A stretch of DNA of 64,000 nt, taken from a virus. Both the position numbers and the translations under genes were made by a program. A model generated the notes under the pieces. It was not told the DNA's origin and did not search any database. It worked only from the letters and a program-made list of their open reading frames with translations. This document shows positions 8,951 to 17,852 of this stretch, piece by piece. Positions within the stretch are counted from its first letter, which is position 1, and each line of letters begins with the position of its first letter. The DNA is taken from positions 1 through 64,000 of the IMG/VR virus record IMGVR_UViG_3300047476_001426; one strand, 5' to 3'.

Positions 8951-8951
8951 A

Positions 8952-11807
8952 TTAGATATTGTCAAATGATGCTCCTGTTGGTGTGATTATGAATTCAACA
9001 TCAATGAATTCAAGAGCTCTTGTTGGTTTAATATAAATTTTACCTCTCAAAGTATTAGCATCAATGTCCTCAGGGTCATTTGAAACCGTTACACGGAATT
9101 CATATAGACCTCTTTCTCTCTTGATTGCGTCTAATATTGGGTTTACCAATCTCAAGAACTCATTACGAACTTGTTCATCGTTTTGTTCAAATAGTAATCT
9201 AACTGCTACCGCTGAAATTAACTTTCTTGCTCTTAATAACAATCTTCTTACGTTAATTCTATCCAATGCTGATTCACGAACTTGAAGAGTTTTGTTACCC
9301 CAAATTATTGTTCCTGTATCTGCGAATGTTGCGATAGGGTTGATTCTAGCTTTGTATAGGTCATCTCTTTCATCCAAAGTCAATTTCTTGTAAGCTTTGA
9401 TTGAGTTAACCAAACCTCTTGAATAACCCGCTACTGCGAACCAAGGGAAGGATACGTTATCAGTTAACGCGATATTTCTTAATACTTCACCTGTTGGTGG
9501 AAGATATAGTTGTACTGCGTTGTCTACGTCTCTAACTTGAATCCAAGGCCAGTAGGTTGCTGAATAGTTACTATCAATTGCAACCCCATCTAACGCGTCG
9601 ATAATTTCATCAGATGTACCATAGTTTGGTGGTGATATCACATAAAGTGAATCCGCTCTATCTTCTTCAATCATATCGATTGCGTATGATGTTAAAGAAC
9701 TATGGTCGTAGAAGTTAATACCCGGTGTTGCGAATATATTAATGTCAACAGCTTCAGGGTTTGCGAAGGTGTCTATACCTTGAGTATATGCGTAGTAGTC
9801 AGAGTTTCCTGATACTGTACTAAACACACCACTATTTGTGGTATTACCACTCGTATAGGTAGGTTTACCAAAGATATAACCATCACCATAAGTTCTTACG
9901 TTTCTGTAGATATCCCATCCATCAAATCCACCACCTGCGGCGAATGTGAATTTACGGTAATTGATATTTGTCATAACGTTAGTTGCTCCACCTGTTTGAC
10001 CTTCTAAATCATATGATGTAGTTAAGAAGGTAGTACCTGTAATAGTAGATGCGTTTGTTGATAAGTGGAAACCTTTAGTTGTTCCCGCTGCTCCTGTTCC
10101 TTTGAATTTAAATAAATCTCTATCGTAAGTTGATTTATTTGTTGGACTTGATAAACCAAAGTAAACTTTTCTCACTTTATCTCCTGAAGATAAAATAGGT
10201 GTTCCGTCCGCTTCGTATCCTGTTGTATCACCAGCGTCGTAGAATTCTGTTTTATACATTACAGAACCTAAAGTTTTAGTTCCAAAGGAAGTGTTATTTA
10301 CAAATCCTTTGAAACCGCCAGGGTAAGCGTCCACAGGGTGGTCGTTAGCCATTGCTAACATGATGTATCTTGAACGTAATTCGTATTCACCATCAGATGT
10401 ACCAACTTTTTTAGCCACATAACCTGGTAGGTCAGGATTCATATTACATCTTGAATATTTTTCAAGAACCACAATATTGTCGTCAGTATCGTTAAAGTCA
10501 CGAACAATTAAATCGAAATCACCAGTGTTTACATCTATGTTGATGATTGAAACTTTTACCTCAAAGTTTGCGCTTTCACCATCAGATACGGTGATAACAT
10601 CAAATAAATCATCAACTTCACCACCTCTTACTTCAGAAACAACAGTTGGTGTCATTGGTGTATCCCATGCGGTTAAGAAGTTATTACCTTCAGTTTCGTA
10701 TACCTCGGTTAAACTCAAACCTCTAATATATCCTTGTTCGAATGCTCTTACAAGATAATTTGGATATGCTTCGTATACATAAATTGGAACCTCACTCTTT
10801 AATTTATCGTATACATCAACTCCAAATACTTTAGTTACATATTTTGAAGATGTGGTATCCATACTACAAGTGAATGATTTAGCACCACTTGTTGAACCCG
10901 TCACACCTACCGTAAATTCCGCTAATGGATTTGTTGTGATACCTGTACCAGTAATTTGGAAATTAACGTCTGTGGTTGTTTCTAAATTCAATGTTTGACC
11001 ATTATATGAACCTCTTGACCTGAAGGCCAATACCACTTGTCCATCATACGCGGTGTTTAATGTACCATTGTATGTGTATTTCGTTACATCAAATACACTT
11101 GTACCACTATTGTAAACAAATAAGTAAGAATAAACTTCTGAACCACTTGTGTTACAAAGTACGTTGTACCATTCTTTATTATTGTTGTTACTTGCGTTAT
11201 CTAAACCTGTCAAAGGTGAAACTTCTTCAATTGAAGCCGTTTGACCACTTGTTCCCGATGTCGGTACTTCACCCATAACAAACCATTGACCATGGTTTGC
11301 AGAAGTGTTACCACTGAAATTTGAAACAATGTATTCAGTAATATAGTTACCATCAACCGATATCTTATTAGATAATTCACTATAAATTGTACTAGCGGTA
11401 ATTGTTGTGGTTGTTGCAGACATTGTCAATCCAGTTGTTGTTCCACTGAATGTTCCCAAAGTCACACCACCTAATGTTTGTACACCAAATGTCTTAACAG
11501 GTTTGTAACCCGTTAAACCTAAAATTCTAGTGACGAATAATTGGTTGGATTCTTCTAAATAAGATTTTGCGAAATATGGTAACTCATATCTTGGGTTGTT
11601 ATTGTTGTCCTTTAGTGGACTTGTTCCCCCAAAATATGACTTGAATTCGTCAAAATTTGTTATTAATACAGGTTCAAAAGCGGGACCTTTTAAGGTTTCA
11701 CCCACCAAACCTAACGTGCTCACCCCAACACTTTGTGCTACGAATGTTAAGTCTTTTTCAGATGTATACACACCCGGAGATACAAAAACTCTATTTGAAT
11801 TTGCCAT
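8952..11807 (-). CDS. 18: Tail sheath protein gp18-like (951 aa)
   Basis: Begins MANSNRVFVSPGVYTSEKD, and the C-terminal 250 residues carry conserved sheath features (GTIIWGNKTL, INVRRLLLRARKLI, a long helix with LVNPILDAIKRERGL, then GKIYIKPTRALEFIDVEFII). It forms the contractile sheath around the tail tube. It is much longer than T4 gp18 (659 aa). The extra length lies in the Gly/Ser/Thr-rich middle (about residues 110-690) with repeated TSGTS/TGTT stretches, likely extra beta domains exposed on the tail surface. A late motif variant lies 38 bases upstream and a terminator follows the stop. Confidence 0.92.
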   Translation of the reverse strand: MANSNRVFVSPGVYTSEKDLTFVAQSVGVSTLGLVGETLKGPAFEPVLITNFDEFKSYFGGTSPLKDNNNNPRYELPYFAKSYLEESNQLFVTRILGLTGYKPVKTFGVQTLGGVTLGTFSGTTTGLTMSATTTTITASTIYSELSNKISVDGNYITEYIVSNFSGNTSANHGQWFVMGEVPTSGTSGQTASIEEVSPLTGLDNASNNNNKEWYNVLCNTSGSEVYSYLFVYNSGTSVFDVTKYTYNGTLNTAYDGQVVLAFRSRGSYNGQTLNLETTTDVNFQITGTGITTNPLAEFTVGVTGSTSGAKSFTCSMDTTSSKYVTKVFGVDVYDKLKSEVPIYVYEAYPNYLVRAFEQGYIRGLSLTEVYETEGNNFLTAWDTPMTPTVVSEVRGGEVDDLFDVITVSDGESANFEVKVSIINIDVNTGDFDLIVRDFNDTDDNIVVLEKYSRCNMNPDLPGYVAKKVGTSDGEYELRSRYIMLAMANDHPVDAYPGGFKGFVNNTSFGTKTLGSVMYKTEFYDAGDTTGYEADGTPILSSGDKVRKVYFGLSSPTNKSTYDRDLFKFKGTGAAGTTKGFHLSTNASTITGTTFLTTSYDLEGQTGGATNVMTNINYRKFTFAAGGGFDGWDIYRNVRTYGDGYIFGKPTYTSGNTTNSGVFSTVSGNSDYYAYTQGIDTFANPEAVDINIFATPGINFYDHSSLTSYAIDMIEEDRADSLYVISPPNYGTSDEIIDALDGVAIDSNYSATYWPWIQVRDVDNAVQLYLPPTGEVLRNIALTDNVSFPWFAVAGYSRGLVNSIKAYKKLTLDERDDLYKARINPIATFADTGTIIWGNKTLQVRESALDRINVRRLLLRARKLISAVAVRLLFEQNDEQVRNEFLRLVNPILDAIKRERGLYEFRVTVSNDPEDIDANTLRGKIYIKPTRALEFIDVEFIITPTGASFDNI

Positions 11808-11845
11808 TTTTAATTTGTTTGGTTAATTAATTTTATTTCTTTATC

Positions 11846-11853
11846 AATAAATA
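11846..11853 (-). promoter_or_regulatory. Late-type promoter motif TATTTATT for tail sheath gene
   Basis: Sense TATTTATT, 38 bases before the sheath ATG. It differs from the commonest form only in the last base. Confidence 0.45.
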
Positions 11854-11930
11854 TCTTTGTTTTTGGGAAAGATTTCCTTGATTTTTTTAAAAATGATACT
11901 TATAGATACTAATTTATCTTTTAGTATCAA

Positions 11931-11938
11931 TATTTATC
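11931..11938 (+). promoter_or_regulatory. Late-type motif TATTTATC before small RHH-like gene
   Basis: TATTTATC, 6 bases before the ATG at 11945, on the plus strand. Confidence 0.35.
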
Positions 11939-11944
11939 TTTATC

Positions 11945-12121
11945 ATGGAAAAACCCTTCAAAAACATTAAGGTAGGTGAAAAACACCACGAAATTTTAAA
12001 AGAGTATTGTGATAAAAATGGATTGAAGATTTATAAATTAATTCATAAGTGGATTGATGAGAATTGTAAATCCCCAAAACAAAATGATGGTACAAAAAAA
12101 AAGGATATCTACGGGGATTAA
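11945..12121 (+). CDS. Small ribbon-helix-helix-like protein (58 aa)
   Basis: A short plus-strand frame between two minus-strand tail genes. It reads MEKPFKNIKVGEKHHEIL, then KEYCDKNGLKIYKLIHKWI, and has a lysine-rich tail. A beta strand followed by two helices joined by a KNG turn resembles ribbon-helix-helix DNA-binding proteins seen in other T4-like phages. Its stop codon (12119-12121) overlaps the stop of the convergent neck gene. A motif like the late promoter lies 6 bases upstream. It could be a small transcription regulator; DNA binding is inferred only from the pattern. Confidence 0.6.
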   Translation: MEKPFKNIKVGEKHHEILKEYCDKNGLKIYKLIHKWIDENCKSPKQNDGTKKKDIYGD

Positions 12122-13224
12122 TTAAAAGTCGAACCCGTTGTAAAAGTGTATTCGTATTTTGACCTACCTATCGTGTCAATATTTACATCTTTAAATGATG
12201 TTGTACCCGACAACTGATTGTAATTTTCAGTAATCGTATATTCAGTTGTTCCCGACAACTGATTTCTCTCAATGAATAATCTTACAGATTGTGTAATCGG
12301 AGTTCCTGTTGTAACCAAAGAATCGGTAAAAGTAATTTCCACAGTCTTGTCGACTTTATACTGAGATGTTGCGGTGTAGTTTGCAATAATCGACCCATTA
12401 GTGTATTCACTTTGTATTGTGATGTTATTGGTTTTTCTTTTAATAGGATAAATTGTTCTTAAATCAGGTTCAACCATGGTGATACTTCTATTAATTGCCG
12501 GCGAAACTTCAAATTCCTCGTCATCAATTAAAAATCCCAACATGGTAAATCCATAATTTTGAATATAAAACCTTCTACCATCAAGGGTATCCATTGGTGT
12601 GTTGTCCTCTATTCTATCCATTACAATAGGAATGTAATGACCTTTAACTCGGGTATATGCTTGTCTTGATGAGAATTTTTGTAAGACTCTTTGGTTGAAT
12701 TTATTTATATCTCTAAATTTTGTACACACAATTGTCACATCAAAACTAATATCCACTGCAATGGGTTGTGGTATTTTATAAATGTCAGCACCCATTTGAT
12801 TCCCATCCCAAGTAGGTACCGATGCGTAAAAAAAGTCTCTTCTATCGGGTATGGTTCTTTGTATTGACGGGTTTGTGCCTAATTGCACATCAGGTTTTCT
12901 AACAACCGCAATAAAGGGTAATTTTAAATTACCATCGTCATCACTAAAAGACCAATTATTGGTATATTCCGCCCATCTTTGGATTGTTAATATTTTTGGA
13001 ATTGTGGGAATTTGTTCTCCATCGGAAATCACTTTAAAGTTTTCTTTAACAAATTCTAACATACCCAAGTCAAGGTCATCATGTAATATTGAGTCAGGAA
13101 GAAAGGTGTCAGATTTTATAATTTCTTCCAACAATTCTTTTCTCCTACCTGTTATTGCAGGACCATCGGTGTTTTGGTTAACACCGTATACTTTGATATC
13201 ATTTTTTCTTTTAGGTAATCCCAT
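12118..13224 (-). CDS. Neck or tail-sheath-stabiliser-like protein (gp15-like, tentative)
   Basis: 368 aa. The central part (about 110-230) has a pattern seen in phage tail terminator/stabiliser proteins: RRDFFYASVPTW, IYKIPQPIAVDISFDVTIVC, then FNQRVLQKFSSRQAY and GHYIPIVMDRI. T4 gp15 joins tail to neck and contacts the sheath. The C-terminal 90 residues are Thr-rich with a doubled NQLSGTT motif. The ATG lies 2 bases beyond the stop of the gp14-like gene, so the two form one late transcript just upstream of the sheath gene. The gp15 assignment is tentative. Confidence 0.5.
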   Translation of the reverse strand: MGLPKRKNDIKVYGVNQNTDGPAITGRRKELLEEIIKSDTFLPDSILHDDLDLGMLEFVKENFKVISDGEQIPTIPKILTIQRWAEYTNNWSFSDDDGNLKLPFIAVVRKPDVQLGTNPSIQRTIPDRRDFFYASVPTWDGNQMGADIYKIPQPIAVDISFDVTIVCTKFRDINKFNQRVLQKFSSRQAYTRVKGHYIPIVMDRIEDNTPMDTLDGRRFYIQNYGFTMLGFLIDDEEFEVSPAINRSITMVEPDLRTIYPIKRKTNNITIQSEYTNGSIIANYTATSQYKVDKTVEITFTDSLVTTGTPITQSVRLFIERNQLSGTTEYTITENYNQLSGTTSFKDVNIDTIGRSKYEYTFTTGSTFN

Positions 13225-13226
13225 AA

Positions 13227-13739
13227 TTAAATTCCTCTAAATTCGGATTCTTGAGCAATGGCACAAGTAATTGTTCTGTAATGAGGTCTAAATCCAAACA
13301 TATTGTGTTTATTATCTGATGTTATTTTACCATCGTTTACAACCGTATAGTATCTAACTTTATCTTCAGATTCAGGATAACCGATAAAATCACCATATCT
13401 TATATCAATATCCATTTCTTCTAAATGTTTGATGTAGACAGAAATAGTCATATTACCAGGTTCCAAATACCTATTCACACCTTTTGTATATGAAGTATTC
13501 TTCGGTTCATCAATTTTAACCAAACCGAAAAATTCGGTAGGAGGTAAAAATTTAATTTGGTCCTTACCTACCTCACCATATACATCGTCAGTATCGGTTC
13601 TTTGTCTATCGACCCTGAACAGAACTAATTTCATACCTAAATCACCATGTAAGTATTCTTCCCCCAACTGAACATTTAAATCAAAATCAGTTTGAGAGAA
13701 AAATTTACTTAATCTTGTTATCGGTAGTTTGTTACTCAT
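13227..13739 (-). CDS. Neck/head-completion protein (gp14-like, tentative)
   Basis: 170 aa, containing EEYLHGDLGMKLVLFRVDR, FLPPTEFFGLVKIDEP and DIDIRYGDFIGYPESEDKV, and ending in an aromatic HMFGFRPHYRTITC-like region. The D-x-RYGDF-x-GY pattern is common in head-closure or neck proteins of T4-like phages. It is first in a two-gene late unit with the gp15-like gene, with the late motif 4 bases before the ATG. A neck role is inferred from this pairing and from the nearby sheath and gp13 genes. Confidence 0.5.
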   Translation of the reverse strand: MSNKLPITRLSKFFSQTDFDLNVQLGEEYLHGDLGMKLVLFRVDRQRTDTDDVYGEVGKDQIKFLPPTEFFGLVKIDEPKNTSYTKGVNRYLEPGNMTISVYIKHLEEMDIDIRYGDFIGYPESEDKVRYYTVVNDGKITSDNKHNMFGFRPHYRTITCAIAQESEFRGI

Positions 13740-13743
13740 TTAT

Positions 13744-13751
13744 TATAAATA
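13744..13751 (-). promoter_or_regulatory. Late-type promoter motif TATTTATA for neck genes
   Basis: Exact TATTTATA in sense, 4 bases before the ATG at 13739. Confidence 0.55.
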
Positions 13752-13752
13752 G

Positions 13753-13783
13753 TTCATTTATTGATTCTATTTTGATATATTTA
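13753..13783 (+). promoter_or_regulatory. Weak early-type promoter before SNF2 helicase
   Basis: TTCA (13753-13756), 19-base spacer, TATATTTA (13776-13783), 9 bases before the ATG at 13793. It matches the spacing and most bases of the Bacteroidota promoter but has a poor -33 box. Confidence 0.35.
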
Positions 13784-13792
13784 AGTTATTGT

Positions 13793-15547
13793 ATGCAGAG
13801 TAAGATTCCTGAAATAGATGCGAGGAATATTCTTTCCACTTATGAGGGGTTTAATAACCAACTAATTGAGTGGAAAAGAAAATTAATTGAACTTAAAGGT
13901 TTTCAATTAACAAGACCTCAAGCCGAGTATGTTTTAAAGTACCACGAAGTAGTTCCTCGTGTTGCTAAAAAGTATATTCACATTGTTGAAGGATTTGGTG
14001 ATAAACTCATGGAATCTAAACACCTAACAAAACCACCTGAAAAAATTTGGTGTGAAAAGTTGTTGTGTGAAAGTGAGATGGCTTATCATATATGGGGTAA
14101 AGTATTTGAGTCAGAAAAGAACTATTCAATGTGGGTCCCAAAATCTGCGATTATTCAAGAAGAAAAGAAATTGAATAGAGAGGTTGATTATTCTCCTTAT
14201 GACAAACGACCACCATTACCACATCAAAAAACCGCAATTGAAAAATTATTGGCTAACGATAAGTTTATCCTGGCGGATGATATGGGATTAGGTAAGACCA
14301 CATCCGCAATTATTGCTTCTTTGGAAAGTGGTGCAAAAAAGATTTTAATAATTTGTCCTGCGTCATTGAAAATAAATTGGCAAAGAGAAATTGAAAATTA
14401 CTCAAATAGAAAAACATTAATAGTTGAAGGTCGTAAGTGGGGTTCCACTTTTGATTATTACATTATTAACTATGATATCGTAAAAAACTATCATTCAACA
14501 GAAACACCTGAAATTGGACAGGAAAATAATAATTCAATTGTTAATGAAAAATTTGATTTAGCCATTGTCGATGAAGCACATTATATTTCAAATACGACCG
14601 CTCAAAGAACTAAACTAATTAACGATATTTTAAAGAACATACCAAAAGTTTGGTTACTTACTGGCACCCCAATGACTTCAAAACCAATTAACTATTATAA
14701 CCTACTAAGAATAGTTAATTCAAACGTTACTTTAAATTGGCAGGGTTACGTCAGAAGATATTGTGGTGGATATCAGTTTACCGTAAATAAGAAGAAGATT
14801 TGGAATACGGGTGGTGCAACTAATTTAGATGAACTTAGGTTGAGAACTAAAAATCTTGTACTGAGACGTATGAAGACTGATATATTGGATTTACCTGATA
14901 AAATTATCACCCCAATATTTTTGGATTTAAAAAGTACATATTACGATGAAGAATTGGAAGATTTTTTAAGAATCACAAGTGAGGCAAAAAATAAAGAATC
15001 TTTAAGTATCACCATAAATCGTTTGATGAAAGTGAGACAAATTATTTCACAAGAAAAAATTAGTTATACCTGTGAACTAATTGATAAGTGTTTGGAACAA
15101 GGAAAGAAGATAATTGTGTTTACAAATTTTACAATGTCCTTAGACATGTTACATGAAAAATATAAGAAAAATTCTGTGGTGTTAGATGGTAGAATGTCCA
15201 AAGAAAAAAGACAACAATCTGTAGACCGTTTTCAAAATGAAGACAAGGTGAAGATATTCATATCAAACATCGTAGCGGGTGGAGTGGGAATCACATTAAC
15301 CGCGGCCGAAGTTGTAATTATGAACGATTTATCATTTGTACCCGCTCACCACAGTCAAGCTGAGGATAGAGCTTTTAGATATGGTCAAAAGAAAAATGTG
15401 TTGGTTTATTACCCAATATTCGAAAACACTATTGAGAAAATAGTGTACAATATGTTACAAAAGAAAAAGAATATTATTGACCAAGTTATGGGTGACGGAG
15501 ATTTCTCAGAAAGTTTTGCTCAATCACTTCTCAAAGAGATTCTCTAA
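13793..15547 (+). CDS. SNF2-family DNA helicase/translocase
   Basis: 584 aa from MQSKIPEIDA. Although the frame is open 26 codons upstream, this start leaves room for the promoter and avoids overlapping the neck gene. Residues about 140-320 hold helicase motifs Q/I (PPLPHQKTAIE, LADDMGLGKT), DEAH (260-263) and LTGTP (289-293). The C-terminal RecA lobe has IIVFTNF, FISNIVAGGVGITLTAAE and RAFRYGQ. This is the SNF2/SMARCAL1-like architecture, probably a branch-migration or fork-remodelling ATPase in phage replication and recombination, a role filled by UvsW in T4. The 3' end overlaps the convergent gene by 24 bases. Confidence 0.9.
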   Translation: MQSKIPEIDARNILSTYEGFNNQLIEWKRKLIELKGFQLTRPQAEYVLKYHEVVPRVAKKYIHIVEGFGDKLMESKHLTKPPEKIWCEKLLCESEMAYHIWGKVFESEKNYSMWVPKSAIIQEEKKLNREVDYSPYDKRPPLPHQKTAIEKLLANDKFILADDMGLGKTTSAIIASLESGAKKILIICPASLKINWQREIENYSNRKTLIVEGRKWGSTFDYYIINYDIVKNYHSTETPEIGQENNNSIVNEKFDLAIVDEAHYISNTTAQRTKLINDILKNIPKVWLLTGTPMTSKPINYYNLLRIVNSNVTLNWQGYVRRYCGGYQFTVNKKKIWNTGGATNLDELRLRTKNLVLRRMKTDILDLPDKIITPIFLDLKSTYYDEELEDFLRITSEAKNKESLSITINRLMKVRQIISQEKISYTCELIDKCLEQGKKIIVFTNFTMSLDMLHEKYKKNSVVLDGRMSKEKRQQSVDRFQNEDKVKIFISNIVAGGVGITLTAAEVVIMNDLSFVPAHHSQAEDRAFRYGQKKNVLVYYPIFENTIEKIVYNMLQKKKNIIDQVMGDGDFSESFAQSLLKEIL

Positions 15548-16678
15548 AAAATTCATCATAAAATCAATATCTTCTTGTTTTTTAGAAATAGATTTAATTA
15601 TCTCCACCCAAACTTCACGAATCTTTTCAATATCAAAATCTTCACTATTTGATGGTAGATTAACAATAACCTTATTTTCATCTCTATTAAAGATAAGATT
15701 GGTTTCTTCAGAAACTTCGAGAGCAAATTCAATTTCATTTTTTGAACAATACATAAAAAATTCAAAGAATACTTTTGAATTAAACATGTCGTCAATTTTT
15801 TCTTGCATAAGTATGTTATTTTTATTGTAGGTGTACCAACCATTGGATTGGGGTACTATGGTGTTATCTTTTAAATATAGAAAAATCATTTTATCGGGAT
15901 TAACCGTGTTGGAATTGAAATTGTAGTTTAATGATACTAAAACCAAAAAGTCAATACCCTTACCGATATAATCTCTTACATCTATAATATTTTTAAAACT
16001 TTCCCCTTGAAACTTTACAACTTTACTTTGGATTTTTTTTATTTTACTTTCATCGTCATTATTGACCGTAAATAAATCACAACCATTAATCATATCAATC
16101 GATGAACCTCTAATTAAAGAGGTTCTGAATATTTTGGCGGTCTTAATGTTTTTCTTAAAATGGTATTCAATACAAAGTTCACCATACGTCCCTGAACCAA
16201 TTGTTCTGGATGCAACATGAAAAAGTTCATATAGAAAATCACTTGGACCTAATAATCCATGGTCAACAAATATTCTATCTTTATAATGTCTTAACCATTT
16301 GAAATAATTTTTTATTTCCTTTTCAATATAGTCAGGTGAGTTATTTTCAAAAACTATTTCAGTTAATGGTTGACCATTGAAATCATTAATACCCCTTAAA
16401 AAATAATCTTGAAAAATCCATTCATTTAATTTTTCTACGATTTTAATATTAACAAAATAGTTGGTATTGAATTGATTTATTGGTGACCATGAACCATTCG
16501 ATGTGAGGACACCATATGTTCTATTCTTTTCACAAAATCCATACTGATTAAATGGGCGATAACATTCTCTAAAAACGTCTCTCCACTCATCCATAAAAAG
16601 GTTTTTTATTGTGCCTTTTAAAGTACAAATCCTTTTTATATGATTCTCAATGTTTAATTGGTTAGCGGTAGAATACAT
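15524..16678 (-). CDS. Unknown protein, possible PD-(D/E)XK-like nuclease
   Basis: 384 aa from MYSTANQLNIEN. The frame is open to 16750, but that start would overlap the divergent gp13 gene, and a good early promoter sits just before 16678. The middle contains SRTIGSGTYGELCIEYHFKK, then GCDLFTVN and, after about 10 residues, KIQSKVVKF. The order E, D and Q-x-K resembles restriction-type PD-(D/E)XK folds, but this is a weak match. It is convergent with the SNF2 gene. The function is unknown; its early promoter suggests host takeover or DNA metabolism rather than structure. Confidence 0.7.
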   Translation of the reverse strand: MYSTANQLNIENHIKRICTLKGTIKNLFMDEWRDVFRECYRPFNQYGFCEKNRTYGVLTSNGSWSPINQFNTNYFVNIKIVEKLNEWIFQDYFLRGINDFNGQPLTEIVFENNSPDYIEKEIKNYFKWLRHYKDRIFVDHGLLGPSDFLYELFHVASRTIGSGTYGELCIEYHFKKNIKTAKIFRTSLIRGSSIDMINGCDLFTVNNDDESKIKKIQSKVVKFQGESFKNIIDVRDYIGKGIDFLVLVSLNYNFNSNTVNPDKMIFLYLKDNTIVPQSNGWYTYNKNNILMQEKIDDMFNSKVFFEFFMYCSKNEIEFALEVSEETNLIFNRDENKVIVNLPSNSEDFDIEKIREVWVEIIKSISKKQEDIDFMMNFLENLFEK

Positions 16679-16698
16679 CAATATTTGGAATATTAAAA

Positions 16699-16729
16699 CA
16701 AATATAGTGATATTTATTATAAAATCAAA
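16699..16729 (-). promoter_or_regulatory. Canonical Bacteroidota-type early promoter
   Basis: Minus strand TTTG, 19-base spacer, TATATTTG (TAnnTTTG), 20 bases before the ATG at 16678. It fully matches the Bacteroidota housekeeping promoter pattern and overlaps the plus-strand late motif of gp13. Confidence 0.7.
16711..16718 (+). promoter_or_regulatory. Late-type promoter motif TATTTATT for gp13 gene
   Basis: TATTTATT, 15 bases before the ATG at 16734, lying inside the spacer of the opposing early promoter. Confidence 0.45.
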
Positions 16730-16733
16730 GTTA

Positions 16734-17852
16734 ATGTCCACAACAGTCATTTCAAATTCGGAAAAACAAAAACTGTATACACAGGTATTTCATTTGTTGG
16801 GTTTACCCGTAAGAGGTGTTGAACTTACTGAAGAACAAATGGACACATTTTTAGAACTTTCAGTATCTGAATATGAACAATATGTTAGTGATTGGTTAAT
16901 AGAATCCCAATGGTCGGCTTTAGCTGGTTTAAATGTGGATACTCAATCGTTAACAAGGGCGTTTACAACGAGAAGTTTAGATTATGAAACTCAATATACA
17001 CATTCATATTCTAAAATTGTTGGTCTACAAACAGGTGGTAATAGTGAACTAAAAAAAGATTACATTACGTTATCTGCAAACACTCAAACATATACAATAC
17101 CAGCCGGTAGAGAAATAAACGAATTATTATGGTTTACGAGAGCGGAACTAACCGATTCAATAGTTGACCCATTTTTGGGTGGATTTGGTGGATTAGGTGG
17201 TGTTGGATTCGGGGGTGTTGGTGGATTTGCTCAACAAGGTTCATCAGGTTCGTATTTTATGTTACCAGCTTACGACTTACTATTAAGAATGGGTGATAGA
17301 AATATTAAAAACCGATTAATAGGTGGAGATTTGACTTATAGAATAACCGCAGGCCCAAATGAAACTAAAATAGTTCATTTATATAACGTTCCTGGCGGTA
17401 GATTTGATTTTGGTTCAATACAAAACAACAATGCGAAAGTTTGGTATTGGTATTATGATACCACGTCTCTTGATACTTGTTTAGATAAAAATAGTGGTAT
17501 TGTTAAATTACCATCTGATGTTGATACTGAGGAGTTAACATGGGACATGTTAAATAAACCCGCACAGAATTGGGTTAGAAAATATCTTATCGCATATTCA
17601 AAAGAAGGTTTAGGTAGAATATGGGGTAAGTTCTCAGGGGATTTACAAGTTCCTGATAGTTCAGTAAAACTTGATTATTCATCTTTACTACAAGAAGGAA
17701 AAGATGAAAAATTAAAGCTCATTGAAGAATTAATGGCCAGATTAGAACGTCTAAGACCTGAAAAAATATTAGAAAGAAAAGGGATGGAAGCAGAAAATCT
17801 TAATAAGGCATTAAAATATAGACCGTTCCAATCCCCATTTAACGTAATTTAA
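16734..17852 (+). CDS. 13: Neck protein gp13-like (372 aa)
   Basis: The N-terminus has the gp13 pattern: a short helix, LLGLPVRGVELTEEQMDTFL and a helix SVSEYEQYVSDWLIE. The middle carries a glycine-rich insertion (about residues 148-175, repeats of GGFGG/GGVG). The C-terminal region ends in a long charged helix (KLKLIEELMARLERLRPEK). In T4, gp13 and gp14 form the neck that closes the head. The gene is alone on the plus strand between minus-strand genes, with a late motif upstream. Its end overlaps the stop of the convergent DNA polymerase gene by 4 bases. Confidence 0.7.
   Translation: MSTTVISNSEKQKLYTQVFHLLGLPVRGVELTEEQMDTFLELSVSEYEQYVSDWLIESQWSALAGLNVDTQSLTRAFTTRSLDYETQYTHSYSKIVGLQTGGNSELKKDYITLSANTQTYTIPAGREINELLWFTRAELTDSIVDPFLGGFGGLGGVGFGGVGGFAQQGSSGSYFMLPAYDLLLRMGDRNIKNRLIGGDLTYRITAGPNETKIVHLYNVPGGRFDFGSIQNNNAKVWYWYYDTTSLDTCLDKNSGIVKLPSDVDTEELTWDMLNKPAQNWVRKYLIAYSKEGLGRIWGKFSGDLQVPDSSVKLDYSSLLQEGKDEKLKLIEELMARLERLRPEKILERKGMEAENLNKALKYRPFQSPFNVI

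Larger units (their letters stand above)
8624..8951. other. 328-bp noncoding region between tail sheath and tail tube genes
   Basis: The only gene-free stretch over 300 bases. From low to high coordinate it holds the tail tube promoter, an A/T-rich stretch, eight CTAG tetramers in 76 bp, another T-rich stretch, a parS-like perfect palindrome and the terminator of the sheath gene. No open frame of useful length was seen. A role in replication origin, partition or packaging is possible but is inference only. Confidence 0.6.

Noticed and set aside
13715-13792. Upstream extension of the SNF2 gene from 13715
   Set aside because: The extra residues overlap the neck gene and its late motif and look like translated promoter sequence; MQSKIPE at 13793 is a better start.
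15524-16750. Start of the 384-aa gene at 16750
   Set aside because: The extra 24 residues are an A/T-rich hydrophobic translation of the promoter region and overlap the divergent gp13 gene; the start at 16678 follows a perfect early promoter.
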